From Burkholderia sp. USMB20 (GTDB lineage Bacteria > Pseudomonadota > Gammaproteobacteria > Burkholderiales > Burkholderiaceae), in NCBI RefSeq assembly GCF_000949135.2, contig NZ_JTAN02000021.1, positions 1,152,999 to 1,216,998 of the forward strand: DNA of 64,000 nucleotides. Direction: 5' to 3'. The stretch's first letter is position 1, and every line of letters starts with the position of its first letter. The translations under genes and the position numbers were made by a program. The notes below the pieces were generated by a model. The model searched no databases, was not told the DNA's origin, and saw only the letters and a program-made list of their open reading frames with translations. Shown here piece by piece: positions 18,319 to 29,046 of this stretch.

Positions 18319-18906
18319 TTAGAGGCTGCCCTTCGTCGACGGAATCTGCCCCGCCGCGCGCTCGTCGAGTTCCACCGCCGCACGCAGCGCCCGGCCGAAG
18401 GCCTTGAACACCGTTTCGAGCTGGTGGTGCGCGTTGATCCCGCGCAGGTTGTCGATGTGCAGCGTGACGCCCGCGTGGTTCACGAACCCGCGGAAGAATT
18501 CGATCGACAGGTCGACGTCGAACGTGCCGATCCGCGCGCGCGTGAACGGCACGTGGAATTCGAGACCCGGCCGGCCCGAGAAGTCGATCACGACGCGCGA
18601 CAGCGCCTCGTCGAGCGGCACGTACGAATGGCCGTAGCGGCGGATGCCCTTCTTGTCGCCGATCGCCTTCGCGACGGCCTGGCCGAGCGTGATGCCGACG
18701 TCCTCGACCGTATGGTGGTCGTCGATATGCGTATCGCCATGCGCTTCGACCTCGAGATCGATCAGACCATGTCGCGCGATCTGGTCGAGCATATGGTCGA
18801 GAAACGGCACGCCGGTGGCCAGCTTCTGCCGGCCCGTACCGTCGAGATCGAGCTTCACACGGATCTGCGTTTCGCTGGTATTGCGAACGACTTCCGCCAC
18901 ACGCAT
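18319..18906 (-). CDS. hisB: Imidazoleglycerol-phosphate dehydratase
   Basis: 195-residue monofunctional dehydratase converting IGP to imidazole acetol phosphate, without the phosphatase domain found in enterobacterial HisB. The two manganese-binding repeats are [20 protein letters not shown] and the later [20 protein letters not shown]. The start [10 protein letters not shown] at 18906 is standard; the longer frame to 19050 is not supported. marC follows 62 nt downstream. Confidence 0.96.
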   Translation of the reverse strand: MRVAEVVRNTSETQIRVKLDLDGTGRQKLATGVPFLDHMLDQIARHGLIDLEVEAHGDTHIDDHHTVEDVGITLGQAVAKAIGDKKGIRRYGHSYVPLDEALSRVVIDFSGRPGLEFHVPFTRARIGTFDVDLSIEFFRGFVNHAGVTLHIDNLRGINAHHQLETVFKAFGRALRAAVELDERAAGQIPSTKGSL

Positions 18907-18971
18907 GGCAATTCCTTGATTGAGTCTGATGTAAATGGGGATTGATCGTCGCGCGCCGCCGCGCCCTGGGG

Positions 18972-20045
18972 TCAACCGGGCAGCGCGAGTTTCAAGGCAG
19001 CCAGCAGGCGCGCGTTTTCGTCGGGAGAACCGACGGTCAGCCGCACGCATTCGGCCAGCAACGGATGCATTTTACTCACGTTTTTGACCAGCACCCGCTC
19101 GGTGAGCAACGCATCGAACACGGCCGCCGCGTCCGGCACGCGCACCAGCAGGAAATTGCCGGCGCTCGGGAACACCGTCGCGCCCGGCAGCGCGGCCACG
19201 GCCTGCGCGAGGCGCGTGCGTTCCGCACGCAGTTCGGCCGCCTGCGCGTCGAGCACGTCGAGGTGGTCGAGCAGGAAATCGGCGGTCGCCTGGGTCAGCA
19301 CGTTGATGTTGTACGGCGGGCGCACCTTGTCGAACTCGGTCAGCCAGGTCGGCAGCCCGGCGAGATAGCCGAGGCGGATTCCCGCGAGGCCGAGCTTCGA
19401 CACCGTGCGCATCACGACGACGTTGTCGAACTCGGCGGCGCGCGGCAGCCACGAGCGCTCCGCGAACGGCTGGTACGCCTCGTCGATCACGATCAGGCTG
19501 TGCCGCGCGGCCGCGATGATCCGCTCGACGTCGGCTTCGTCGTACAGCGTGCCGGTCGGGTTGTTCGGGTACGCGAGATAGACGATCGCGGGCCGGTGCT
19601 CGGCGATCGCCGCGATCATCGCGTCGGCGTCGAGCGTCAGATCGGCCTTGAGCGGCACGCCGACGAATTCGAGCTGCGCGAACTTCGCGGACAGTTCGTA
19701 CATCACGAAGCCCGGCACCGGCGCGAGCACCTTCGCGCCCGGCTTCGCGCATGCCACCGACATCATGCTGATGATTTCGTCCGAACCGTTGCCGAGCAGC
19801 ACGTCGCACGCGGCCGGCACGCCCATCGCACGGCGCAGCTTGTCGAGCAGCGCGCCCGGGCGCGGCGCCGGGTAGCGGTTCAGCGCGACCTGCGCGAGGC
19901 GCTCGCCGAGCGCCGCCGCGAGCGGCGCCGGCAGCGAATACGGGTTCTCCATCGCATCCAGCTTCACGAACCCGCTCGCGTCGGGCACCGGGTAGCTCGT
20001 CATTGCGAGCACGTCGCGGCGGATGATGTCTTGTGGCGTCGTCAT
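18972..20045 (-). CDS. hisC: Histidinol-phosphate aminotransferase
   Basis: 357-residue fold-type I PLP enzyme converting imidazole acetol phosphate and glutamate to histidinol phosphate. It has the substrate-loop [14 protein letters not shown] and [13 protein letters not shown], the NPTGTLYDE turn with [13 protein letters not shown], and the PLP lysine in [16 protein letters not shown]. It lies between hisD and hisB in the operon. Confidence 0.96.
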   Translation of the reverse strand: MTTPQDIIRRDVLAMTSYPVPDASGFVKLDAMENPYSLPAPLAAALGERLAQVALNRYPAPRPGALLDKLRRAMGVPAACDVLLGNGSDEIISMMSVACAKPGAKVLAPVPGFVMYELSAKFAQLEFVGVPLKADLTLDADAMIAAIAEHRPAIVYLAYPNNPTGTLYDEADVERIIAAARHSLIVIDEAYQPFAERSWLPRAAEFDNVVVMRTVSKLGLAGIRLGYLAGLPTWLTEFDKVRPPYNINVLTQATADFLLDHLDVLDAQAAELRAERTRLAQAVAALPGATVFPSAGNFLLVRVPDAAAVFDALLTERVLVKNVSKMHPLLAECVRLTVGSPDENARLLAALKLALPG

Positions 20046-20167
20046 GGTCTCAAGCCGGCGTGCGTCGCGCCGGCGTCAAATTGGTCGGCAGGGCGGCGGC
20101 TGCCGCCCTGCGCTCGGTCTCCTCGTCGTCCGGAGTCGATGCGTCGGCATCGGCTCCGGCGCGCGGG

Positions 20168-21484
20168 TCACCCCTTCATCCGGAGCTCGGCGCTGCGCGC
20201 GTGCGCCTGCAGCCCTTCGCCGTATGCGAGTTCGGAAGCAATCTCGCCCAGCGTCTGCGCACCTTCGGCGCTGACTTCGATCAGGCTCGAGCGCTTGATG
20301 AAGTCGTACACGCCGAGCGGCGACGAGAAGCGCGCGGTGCGCGAGGTCGGCAGCACGTGGTTCGGGCCGGCGCAGTAGTCGCCGAGGCTTTCGCTCGTGT
20401 AGCGGCCGAGGAAGATCGCGCCGGCGTGGCGGATCTGCTGGCCCCATTGCTGCGGCTCCAGCGCGGAAATCTCGAGGTGCTCGGGCGCGATGTCGTTCGC
20501 GATCCGGCACGCTTCGGCCATGTCGCGCACCTTGATCAGCGCGCCGCGGCCTTCGAGCGACGCGCGGATCACGTCCTGGCGCGGCATCGTCGGCAGCAGC
20601 TCGTCGATCGCCTTCTCGACGCGCTCGAGGAACGCGGCGTCCGGGCACAGCAGGATCGACTGCGCGAGTTCGTCGTGTTCGGCCTGCGAGAACAGGTCCA
20701 TCGCGACCCAGCTCGGATCGGTCGTGCCGTCGCACAGCACGAGGATTTCCGACGGTCCGGCGATCATGTCGATGCCGACCGTGCCGAACACGCGGCGCTT
20801 GGCCGACGCGACGTACGCGTTGCCCGGCCCGCAGATCTTGTCGACCGCCGGCACCGTGGCCGTGCCGTACGCGAGCGCGCCGACCGCCTGCGCGCCGCCG
20901 ATCGTGAACACGCGATCGACGCCGCCGAGCAGCGCCGCGGCGAGCACGAGGTCGTTCTTCACGCCGTCCGGGGTCGGCACGACCATCACGATCTCGCCGA
21001 CGCCCGCGACCCGCGCGGGAATCGCGTTCATCAGCACCGACGACGGATAGGCGGCCTTGCCGCCCGGCACGTACAGGCCGACGCGGTCGAGCGGCGTGAC
21101 CTTCTGGCCGAGCACCGTGCCGTCGCTTTCCGTGTACTGCCAGCTATGGGTGCCGCACTCGATCTTCTGTTTCTCGTGGTACGCCCGCACGCGTGCGGCG
21201 GCGGCTTCCAGCGCCGCGCGCGCCTTCGGCGCGAGGCCGTCGAGCGCCGTCTGCAGCGCGTCCTGCGGCAGTTCGAGCGCGGCGACGCTGCTGGCGTCCA
21301 GCCGGTCGAAGCGGTTCGTGTACTCGAGCACCGCGGCGTCGCCGCGCGACTTCACGTCGGCGAGAATCTGCGCGACCGACTGCTCGATCGCTTCGTCCTC
21401 GCTCGCCTCGAACGCGAGCACCGCACGCAGCGCGGCGTCGAAGCCGTCGCTGGTCGAATCGAGTTTGCGGATGGTGATAGCCAT
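20168..21484 (-). CDS. hisD: Histidinol dehydrogenase
   Basis: 438-residue zinc enzyme carrying out the last two oxidations to histidine. Family landmarks are [45 protein letters not shown] and [12 protein letters not shown]. The catalytic Glu-His region is [10 protein letters not shown]. The C-terminus [19 protein letters not shown] is typical. It is 24 nt after hisG and 122 nt before hisC. Confidence 0.97.
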   Translation of the reverse strand: MAITIRKLDSTSDGFDAALRAVLAFEASEDEAIEQSVAQILADVKSRGDAAVLEYTNRFDRLDASSVAALELPQDALQTALDGLAPKARAALEAAAARVRAYHEKQKIECGTHSWQYTESDGTVLGQKVTPLDRVGLYVPGGKAAYPSSVLMNAIPARVAGVGEIVMVVPTPDGVKNDLVLAAALLGGVDRVFTIGGAQAVGALAYGTATVPAVDKICGPGNAYVASAKRRVFGTVGIDMIAGPSEILVLCDGTTDPSWVAMDLFSQAEHDELAQSILLCPDAAFLERVEKAIDELLPTMPRQDVIRASLEGRGALIKVRDMAEACRIANDIAPEHLEISALEPQQWGQQIRHAGAIFLGRYTSESLGDYCAGPNHVLPTSRTARFSSPLGVYDFIKRSSLIEVSAEGAQTLGEIASELAYGEGLQAHARSAELRMKG

Positions 21485-21508
21485 GGAAGTTCCGTTACGG
21501 TGATGCGC

Positions 21509-22158
21509 TCAATTGCCATTCTGCGACGCGCGTTCGAACGCGTCGAGAATCGGCTTGAGCGCCGCGCGCTTCAACTTCAGCGCAGCCTGGTTCACGACGA
21601 GGCGCGACGAGATCGCCATGATCTCCTCGACCTCGACCAGATTGTTCGCCTTCAGCGTGCCGCCCGAGCTGACGAGGTCGACGATCGCGTCGGCCAGCCC
21701 GACCAGCGGCGCCAGCTCCATCGAGCCGTACAGCTTGATCAGGTCGACGTGCACGCCCTTCGCGGCGAAGTGTTCGCGTGCCGTTTCGACGTACTTGGTC
21801 GCGACCCGCAGGCGCGCGCCCTGGCGCACCGCGTTCGCGTAGTCGAAACCGGCCGGCACGGCCACCGACATCCGGCAGCGTGCAATGTTCAGATCGATCG
21901 GCTGGTAGAGGCCCGAGCCGCCGTGCTCGACCAGCACGTCCTTGCCGGCCACGCCGAAGTCGGCCGCGCCGTATTCGACATAGGTCGGCACGTCGCTCGC
22001 GCGCACGATGATCACGCGCAGGTTCGGATCGGTCGTCGGCAGGATCAGCTTGCGCGACGTTTCCGGATCCTCGGCCACCTGCACGCCGGCGGCCGCCAGC
22101 AGCGGCAGGGTTTCCTCGAAAATCCGGCCCTTCGACAGGGCGAGGGTCAGCGGCGCGG

Positions 22159-22162
<4 letters not shown>
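21509..22162 (-). CDS. hisG: ATP phosphoribosyltransferase, short form
   Basis: First and feedback-controlled enzyme of histidine synthesis, joining ATP and PRPP. At 217 residues it is the short form without the regulatory C-terminal domain, so a HisZ partner encoded elsewhere is expected. The start has [20 protein letters not shown] and the PRPP region carries [16 protein letters not shown]. It overlaps the murA stop by 4 nt (ATGA, 22159-22162), so the his genes are coupled to murA rather than having a private leader. Confidence 0.96.
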
Positions 22163-23508
<1,346 letters not shown>

Positions 23509-23522
23509 TCAGTGGTTCCGGT

Positions 23523-23762
23523 TTATGCGTTCTGCCATTCGGCGGGCGTCAGCGTCTTCATGCTGAGCGCGTGGATTTCCTGCTTCATGCGATCGCCGAG
23601 CGCCGCATAGACGAGCTGGTGCCGCTGGATCGGCCGCTTGCCTTCGAAGGCCGCCGACACGATCGTCGCGAAGAAATGCTGGCCGTCGCCTTCGACTTCC
23701 AGATGAGTGCAGGCGAGACCGCCGGCGATGTATTGCTTGACCTGTTCGGGAGTCGGCAACAT
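23523..23762 (-). CDS. BolA/IbaG-family protein
   Basis: 79-residue BolA-like protein, closest to the acid-stress member IbaG. These proteins bind monothiol glutaredoxins and [2Fe-2S] clusters. The family core is HLEVEGDGQHFFATIVSAAF, then RHQLVYAALGDRMKQEIHAL with the conserved His. The start MLPTPEQVKQ at 23762 is preceded by a good Shine-Dalgarno. Location directly before murA is the usual IbaG-MurA arrangement in proteobacteria. Confidence 0.93.
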   Translation of the reverse strand: MLPTPEQVKQYIAGGLACTHLEVEGDGQHFFATIVSAAFEGKRPIQRHQLVYAALGDRMKQEIHALSMKTLTPAEWQNA

Positions 23763-23812
23763 GAGGGGCTCCTGTCGGCGCGCGCCGCCCGTGGCGGCCG
23801 CCGCCGTCGATA

Positions 23813-24568
23813 TCAATGGCGCAGTTTGTAGCCGGTCGCGAGCAGCCGCATCGCGAACATCGCGAGCAGCACGAAGAAACCGGTGACGATCGCGAGGCTC
23901 GCGAGCGGGTTGATGTCGGACGCGCCGAAAAACCCGAAACGGAAGCCGTCGATCATGTAGAAAAACGGGTTGAGACGCGAGATCTCGCGCCACACGGGCG
24001 GCAGCGAATGCGTCGAATAGAACACGCCGGACAGGAACGTCAGCGGCATGATCAGGAAGTTCTGGAACGCGGCGAGCTGGTCGAACTTCTCGGCCCAGAT
24101 CCCGGCGATCAGCCCGAGCGTGCCGAGGATCGCCGAGCCCAGCAGCGCGAACGCGATGATGAACAGCGGCGCCGCGAAATGCATCGGGATAAACCAGATC
24201 GTCACGACGAACACGCCCGCGCCGACCGAGAGCCCGCGCACGACGGACGCGAGCACGTACGCGCCGAAGATGTCCTTGTAGGACAGCGGCGGCAGCAGCA
24301 CGAACACGAGGTTGCCGGTGATCTTCGACTGGATCAGCGACGACGAGCTGTTCGCGAATGCGTTCTGCAGCACGCTCATCATCACGAGGCCGGGGACCAG
24401 GAAGCTCACGTACTCGACGCCCGGATACACCTCGACGCGGCCCGACAGCGCGTGGCCGAAGATCGTCAGGTACAGCAGCGCCGTCACGATCGGTGCGCAC
24501 ACCGTCTGGAACGACACCTTCCAGAAACGCAGGAGTTCCTTGTAGAACAGCGTTTGAAAACCGCTCAT
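23813..24568 (-). CDS. ABC-2 type transporter permease (YadH-like)
   Basis: 251-residue membrane subunit of an ABC-2 exporter. It has six predicted helices and the ABC-2 signature region GLIAGIWAEKFDQLAAFQNF followed by PLTFLSGVFYSTHSLP and RLNPFFYMIDGFRFG. It resembles E. coli YadH and nodulation protein J-type permeases. The substrate is not known. The start at 24568 overlaps the ATPase stop (ATGA), so the two form one transporter. Its position between mla genes and bolA-murA is conserved in proteobacteria and suggests an envelope role. Confidence 0.92.
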   Translation of the reverse strand: MSGFQTLFYKELLRFWKVSFQTVCAPIVTALLYLTIFGHALSGRVEVYPGVEYVSFLVPGLVMMSVLQNAFANSSSSLIQSKITGNLVFVLLPPLSYKDIFGAYVLASVVRGLSVGAGVFVVTIWFIPMHFAAPLFIIAFALLGSAILGTLGLIAGIWAEKFDQLAAFQNFLIMPLTFLSGVFYSTHSLPPVWREISRLNPFFYMIDGFRFGFFGASDINPLASLAIVTGFFVLLAMFAMRLLATGYKLRH

Positions 24569-25491
24569 GCCAATCCCTCGACGACTTCTGCTCCGTTCAT
24601 CACCTGGACGAACACATCCTCGAGGTCGGCCTTGCGGACCTCGATCTCGTCGAACGTGCAGCCCGCCGCGCGACACTGCGCGAGAATCCGCTCGACATCG
24701 TCGTAGCTCGCGAGACGCAGCAAATGCTCGCCCGGCGCGCGTGCGGCCGGATCGGTCTCCAGCCCGCGCAGCTCGGCGGGCAGCGCGCCCGTTGCCAGCC
24801 GCAGGTACAGCTGCAAGCCCGCGAAGCGGCGCAGCAGCGCGTCGGTGCGGTCGAGCGCGACGACTTCCCCGCGACGCAGCATCGCGATGCGGTCGCACAG
24901 CGACTCGGCTTCCTCGAGGTAATGCGTGGTCAGGACGATCGTGTGGCCTTCGCGGTTCAGCCGCGAGATGAATTTCCACAGCGTCTGGCGCAGCTCGACG
25001 TCGACGCCGGCCGTCGGCTCGTCGAGCACGATCACGGGCGGCCGGTGCACGAGCGCCTGTGCGACCAGCACGCGGCGCTTCATGCCGCCCGACAGCGCGC
25101 GCATGTTCGCGTCGGCCTTCTCGGTGAGGTCGAGATTGGCCATCACTTCGTCGATCCAGTCGTCGTTGCGGCGCAGCCCGAAATAGCCGGACTGGATCCG
25201 CAGCGTCTCGCGGACGGTGAAGAACGGGTCGAACACGAGTTCCTGCGGCACGACGCCGAGCGCGCGGCGTGCACCGCGGAAGTCCTTGACGACGTCGTGG
25301 CCGCGCACCGAGATACTGCCTTCATCGGCCCGGGCGAGCCCGGCGAGGATACTGATGAGCGTGGTCTTGCCTGCGCCGTTCGGGCCGAGCAGACCGAAAA
25401 ACTCGCCCTCCTCGACCGACAGGCTGACGCCCTTGAGCGCCTGAAGCGATTTGTAGCGCTTCTTGACGTGACGGATTTCTATGGCTGACAT
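24565..25491 (-). CDS. ABC transporter ATP-binding protein (YadG-like)
   Basis: 308-residue ATPase partner of the downstream permease. Walker A is LLGPNGAGKTT, the signature is ALSGGMKRRVLVAQAL, and Walker B is VIVLDEPTAGVD followed by the H-loop LTTHYLEEAE. The C-terminal ~80 residues form a small domain typical of ABC-2 exporter ATPases. ATG 25491 (MSAIEIRHVKKR) is chosen; an upstream ATG at 25599 would cross the likely promoter at 25588. Confidence 0.93.
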   Translation of the reverse strand: MSAIEIRHVKKRYKSLQALKGVSLSVEEGEFFGLLGPNGAGKTTLISILAGLARADEGSISVRGHDVVKDFRGARRALGVVPQELVFDPFFTVRETLRIQSGYFGLRRNDDWIDEVMANLDLTEKADANMRALSGGMKRRVLVAQALVHRPPVIVLDEPTAGVDVELRQTLWKFISRLNREGHTIVLTTHYLEEAESLCDRIAMLRRGEVVALDRTDALLRRFAGLQLYLRLATGALPAELRGLETDPAARAPGEHLLRLASYDDVERILAQCRAAGCTFDEIEVRKADLEDVFVQVMNGAEVVEGLA

Positions 25492-25587
25492 GACTGTGCG
25501 CGGCGCAGGGGCCGCGACGCCTATTCTGTGCTTGCTGCGAAAGAAAATGGGGGCCGGACGCCGATTGGCTGCCCCGCAAAACGCTTG

Positions 25588-25593
25588 ATTATA
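25588..25593 (-). promoter_or_regulatory. Candidate -10 element for the ABC-bolA-murA-his transcript
   Basis: Perfect TATAAT on the minus strand about 97 nt before the ATPase start. The hexamer 17 nt upstream (CGGCTC) is a poor -35. It lies in the 192-nt gap after mlaB and could let this part of the run be transcribed apart from mla. Confidence 0.4.
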
Positions 25594-25683
25594 GGGCAAA
25601 CCGGCTGGTGGAGCCGGCGCCTAAGGCGCGCGGCCTGAAGCGTGCGCGCGCCGGCTGGCGCGGCAGGCTTCGGTCGGACAGGG

Positions 25684-25959
25684 TCAATGTCGCCCGGTGC
25701 CGTCGATGAGCGCGTCGACGCCGTAGGCGCGCGCGAGGCTGGCGAGCTTCGAAGGGAGATTGAGGATGTCGAGGGTCGCGCCGCGCGCTTTGGCGGCACG
25801 TTGCCATGCGAGCAGCACGGCGAGCGCGGACGAGTCGAATTGCGTCAGCGCAGCGCAATCGACGGCGGTTTCGCCCGCGTCGATGCGCGCGAGACCGTCC
25901 GCGAGCGCGGACTTCGCGCTCGCGACGGTCAGCGAGGAGCCGGCCGCGAAGCCGCTCAC
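25684..25959 (-). CDS. mlaB: MlaB, STAS-domain subunit of the Mla transporter
   Basis: 91-residue STAS protein that binds the MlaF ATPase and supports assembly of MlaFEDB, the inner-membrane complex of the phospholipid transport path. The fold is visible in ETAVDCAALTQFDSSALAVL and GATLDILNLPSKLASLAR. GTG at 25959 is the start: it overlaps the mlaC stop by 4 nt (GTGA), and longer frames upstream are the shadow of mlaC. The gene ends the mla block. Confidence 0.9.
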   Translation of the reverse strand: MSGFAAGSSLTVASAKSALADGLARIDAGETAVDCAALTQFDSSALAVLLAWQRAAKARGATLDILNLPSKLASLARAYGVDALIDGTGRH

Positions 25960-26588
25960 GACGCCTGCTTGCCGGCGGCAAGTTCCTGGTTGCGCTGCGT
26001 CAGGAACTTGATCAGGCCGTCCACGCCGCTTTGCTGGATCTTCTCGTTGAACTGCTGCTGGTACGTCTGGATCAGCCATGCGCCCAGCACGTTCAGGTCA
26101 TACACCTTCCAGCCGTTGGCCGTCTTGTACAGGCGGTAATCGATCTGGACCGGCTGGCCGTTGTTCATCGCGACCGTCTTCACGACGACGTCGGTGTCGG
26201 CCGGATCGGCACGGAACGGCGGGTACTGGATCTGCTGGTCCGGCTTCAGCTGCGCAAGCGCGCCCGAATACGTGCGGATCAGCAGCAGCTTGAACTGCTC
26301 CTGAACCTGTTGCTGCTGCTCGGCCGACGCCGTGCGCCAGTTGCGGCCCATCGCGAGCTGCGTGGTGCGGCGGAAATCGGTGTACGGCAGGATGTCCTTG
26401 TTGACGATCGTAATGATGCGGTTGGTGTCGCCCTGCTTGATCGTCTGCTGCTTGACCTCGTCGAGCACCTGCTGCGTCGCCGTCTTGATCAGCGCCTGCG
26501 GGTTCGACTGGTCGACTTGCGCGTGAGCTGCGCTGCCGAACGAGAACAGCGCCGCGAAAACGGGAATCAGGAACAGTTTTTTCATCAT
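25956..26588 (-). CDS. mlaC: MlaC, periplasmic phospholipid carrier
   Basis: Soluble periplasmic protein that ferries phospholipids between MlaA at the outer membrane and MlaFEDB at the inner membrane. About 210 residues with a clear signal peptide (KKLFLIPVFAALFSFGSAAHA). The Tol_Tol_Ttg2 domain follows: LPYTDFRRTTQLAMGRNWRT, then YSGALAQLKPDQQIQYPPF and NVLGAWLIQTYQQQFNEKI. Two adjacent ATGs (26588, 26585) are possible; AGG lies 5 or 8 nt before them. It is coupled to mlaB. Confidence 0.94.
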   Translation of the reverse strand: MMKKLFLIPVFAALFSFGSAAHAQVDQSNPQALIKTATQQVLDEVKQQTIKQGDTNRIITIVNKDILPYTDFRRTTQLAMGRNWRTASAEQQQQVQEQFKLLLIRTYSGALAQLKPDQQIQYPPFRADPADTDVVVKTVAMNNGQPVQIDYRLYKTANGWKVYDLNVLGAWLIQTYQQQFNEKIQQSGVDGLIKFLTQRNQELAAGKQAS

Positions 26589-26695
26589 GGAGACCTGCAT
26601 GAAGAGTCGATGCGAAGGTTGGAGCCGGTAGATTACGCGAAGGTTCGCGTGCGCTACCGACTGAATCGTTTCCGGCTGTAACGAATGTAAGCGCG

Positions 26696-27661
26696 TCAGT
26701 GCAGCCGGATGCTCGGGAAGCGGAATCCGCCCGGCGACGGCGGCGCCACCTGCATCGGCGGCACGGTCGTCGCGCTGGCCGGGTTCGGCGCCTGGGCGGC
26801 GCCCGACGCCGGTGCGGCAACGGCCGCGCCCGATGCGCCGGCCGGCGCCGTCGCGCCACCGACTGCCGCGGCGCCGCCGTCCCGGCCGCACCGGCTGCCG
26901 CCGGCGCCGCGCCGTCGTCCGGCAGGTCGTACTTCGGCAGCGCATCGTTGCTCCGAGGTCGTCGAGGCCTCGCCGCGCGCGTTGTCGATCAGCATCTGGC
27001 GGCGTTGCAGGTACGCGTTGCGCACGAACGAATACTTGTCGAGCGCCGCGGCATCCAGCACGTCGCCCGCGCCGAGCAGGTTCGCACGCGTATTGACGAG
27101 GTTCACGCCGAACAGGCCCCAGCTCAGGCCGTCCGGCTTCACGTAGGTGAGCGGGTTGCCGACGTAGTCGACGCCGAGGCCGGCCGTGTCGCGCAGCGTG
27201 CTCGGGCCGAGCAGCGGCAGCACGAGATACGGACCCGACGGCATGCCGTAGCGACCCATCGTGATCCCGAAGTCGGCCGTGTGCTTCGGCAGTTTCGCGA
27301 TCGTCGCGACGTCGAACAGGCCGCCGACGCCGAACACCGTGTTGATCACGACGCGCATGATGTCGCCGACACCGTCCGCGATCCGCAGCTGCACGATGTT
27401 GTTCGCCGCGATGTAGACGTCGCCGATGTTCGAGAAGAAGTTCGTCACGCTGTCGCGCACCGGCTGCGGCACCACATACTGGTAGCCCTTCGCGACCGGT
27501 TTCAGCGCGTACGTGTCGACCGTGTCGTTGAACTTGTACATCGACCGGTTGAAGCCTTCGAGCGGATCGCCCTTGGTCGGCGTCTGCACGGTCGCGCAAC
27601 CGCTCAACGCGGCGACTGCCGCCACCGCGAGCGCGGCGTGCCTGATGCGGATCGTCTGCAT
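26696..27661 (-). CDS. mlaA: MlaA (VacJ) outer-membrane lipoprotein, with anomalous C-terminal frame
   Basis: Outer-membrane ring-shaped lipoprotein that removes misplaced phospholipid from the outer leaflet. The signal peptide ends in the lipobox LSGC, and the VacJ domain covers about residues 35-230 (GFNRSMYKFNDTVDTYALKP, then LPLLGPSTLRDTAGLGVDYV). ATG 27661 has better ribosome-site spacing than ATG 27667. After residue ~230 the frame turns Arg/Cys-rich (RCAAEVRPAGRRRGAGGSRC), while another frame there reads DALPKYDLPDDGAAPAAAGA. The final Ala/Pro tail ending FRFPSIRLH looks normal again. Two compensating indels between about 26950 and 26830 are suspected; the VacJ domain is unaffected. 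Confidence 0.88.
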   Translation of the reverse strand: MQTIRIRHAALAVAAVAALSGCATVQTPTKGDPLEGFNRSMYKFNDTVDTYALKPVAKGYQYVVPQPVRDSVTNFFSNIGDVYIAANNIVQLRIADGVGDIMRVVINTVFGVGGLFDVATIAKLPKHTADFGITMGRYGMPSGPYLVLPLLGPSTLRDTAGLGVDYVGNPLTYVKPDGLSWGLFGVNLVNTRANLLGAGDVLDAAALDKYSFVRNAYLQRRQMLIDNARGEASTTSEQRCAAEVRPAGRRRGAGGSRCGRDGGAAAVGGATAPAGASGAAVAAPASGAAQAPNPASATTVPPMQVAPPSPGGFRFPSIRLH

Positions 27662-27693
27662 GGTCATTACCCTCTGGTCTTTCTCTCGTGTGG

Positions 27694-28248
27694 TTATTGG
27701 GCGGCCGAACCGGACACCGCGGAGGCCGGCACCGCGACCGGTGCGGGCGCCGCCGGTGCGGCCGAGGCGCCGGATGCCGGCTTCGCGCCACCCGCGTCGG
27801 CTGCCTTGCTGTACAGGAACTGGCCGATCAGGTTCTCGAGCACGATCGCCGACTGCGTCATCGTGATCGTATCGCCCGCCTTCAGCATTTCGGTGTCGCC
27901 GCCCGGATCGAGGCCGATGTACTGCTCGCCGAGCAGGCCCGACGTCAGGATCTTCGCGGACGAATCCTTCGGGAACGGATACTGGCCGTCGATATCGATC
28001 GTCACCAGCGCCTGGTAGGTGTTGGGATCGAAGCCGATCGCCTTCACGCGGCCGACCACGACGCCCGCGCTTTTCACGGCCGCGCGCGGCTTCAGCCCGC
28101 CGATGTTGTCGAATTTCATCCGCACCGAGTAGGTCGGCTGAAACGACAGCGAGCTCATGTTGCCGACCTTGAGCGCCAGGAACAGCACCGCAAGGAAGCC
28201 CACCACCACGAACAGGCCGACCCAGAAGTCGAGAGCAGTCTTTTTCAT
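27694..28248 (-). CDS. mlaD: MlaD, MCE-domain subunit of the Mla transporter
   Basis: Inner-membrane anchored protein with one periplasmic MCE domain, forming a hexameric ring on MlaE through which phospholipids pass. The 184-residue product has an N-terminal helix (FWVGLFVVVGFLAVLFLALK), then the MCE core YSVRMKFDNIGGLKPRAAV and KILTSGLLGEQYIGLDPGG. A low-complexity Ala/Pro tail closes it. ATG 28248 has better spacing to TTGGG than ATG 28254 two codons upstream. It is 30 nt after mlaE. Confidence 0.94.
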   Translation of the reverse strand: MKKTALDFWVGLFVVVGFLAVLFLALKVGNMSSLSFQPTYSVRMKFDNIGGLKPRAAVKSAGVVVGRVKAIGFDPNTYQALVTIDIDGQYPFPKDSSAKILTSGLLGEQYIGLDPGGDTEMLKAGDTITMTQSAIVLENLIGQFLYSKAADAGGAKPASGASAAPAAPAPVAVPASAVSGSAAQ

Positions 28249-28278
28249 CGTCATCCCAAAATTTGGCTTGGCTGAGGC

Positions 28279-29046
28279 TTAGCTGAACATCAGCGCGGTC
28301 AGCAGGAAATCGAGGCCGAGTACGGCGAGCGACGCGAACACGACCGTCTTGGTCGTCGCGCGCGACACGCCCTCGGGCGTGGGCTTCGCTTCATACCCTT
28401 GAAACAGCGCAATGAAGGTCACGGCGAACCCGAACACGATGCTCTTGATCACGCCGTTGCCGACGTCGGCCCACACCTGGACCCCGCCCTGCATCTGCGA
28501 CCAGAACGCGCCCGGATCGACGCCGATCAGCACGACCCCGACGAAATAGCCGCCGAGCACGCCGACCGCGTTGAAGATCGCGGCGAGCAGCGGCATCGCG
28601 ATGATGCCGGCCCACAAGCGCGGCGCGATCACCGTCTTGACCGGGTCGACGGCCATCATCTCGAGCGCGGTGAGCTGCTCGCCGGCCTTCATCAGGCCGA
28701 TCTCGGCCGTCAGCGACGTGCCCGCGCGGCCCGCGAACAGCAGCGCGGTCACGACCGGGCCGAGCTCGCGCACGAGCGACAGCGCGACCAGCAGGCCGAG
28801 CGCCTGCTCGGACCCGTAGCGATTCAGCGTGTAGTAGCCCTGCAGGCCGAGCACGAAGCCGACGAACAGGCCCGACACGGCGATGATCACGAACGAATAG
28901 TTGCCGAGGAAGTGGATCTGCTTCGTGACCAGTCGCGGCCGGCGCAACAGCGGGAAGAATTCCAGCACGAGGCGCACGAACAGCCGCGTGCCGTAGCCCG
29001 CGCGCACGAGGCCGCCGATGACGTAACGTCCGATCGCGCTGATCAT
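28279..29046 (-). CDS. mlaE: MlaE, permease subunit of the Mla transporter
   Basis: 255-residue inner-membrane permease of the MlaE family, the core of MlaFEDB. It has the family stretch [20 protein letters not shown], then [20 protein letters not shown], in which the E-x-G-x-M-x-x-x-E-Q loop contacts the ATPase. The start [12 protein letters not shown] at 29046 overlaps the mlaF stop by 4 nt. Confidence 0.95.
   Translation of the reverse strand: MISAIGRYVIGGLVRAGYGTRLFVRLVLEFFPLLRRPRLVTKQIHFLGNYSFVIIAVSGLFVGFVLGLQGYYTLNRYGSEQALGLLVALSLVRELGPVVTALLFAGRAGTSLTAEIGLMKAGEQLTALEMMAVDPVKTVIAPRLWAGIIAMPLLAAIFNAVGVLGGYFVGVVLIGVDPGAFWSQMQGGVQVWADVGNGVIKSIVFGFAVTFIALFQGYEAKPTPEGVSRATTKTVVFASLAVLGLDFLLTALMFS

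Noticed and set aside
18972-20378. Long plus-strand frames opposite hisC and hisD
   Set aside because: They are antisense shadows of well-supported histidine genes.
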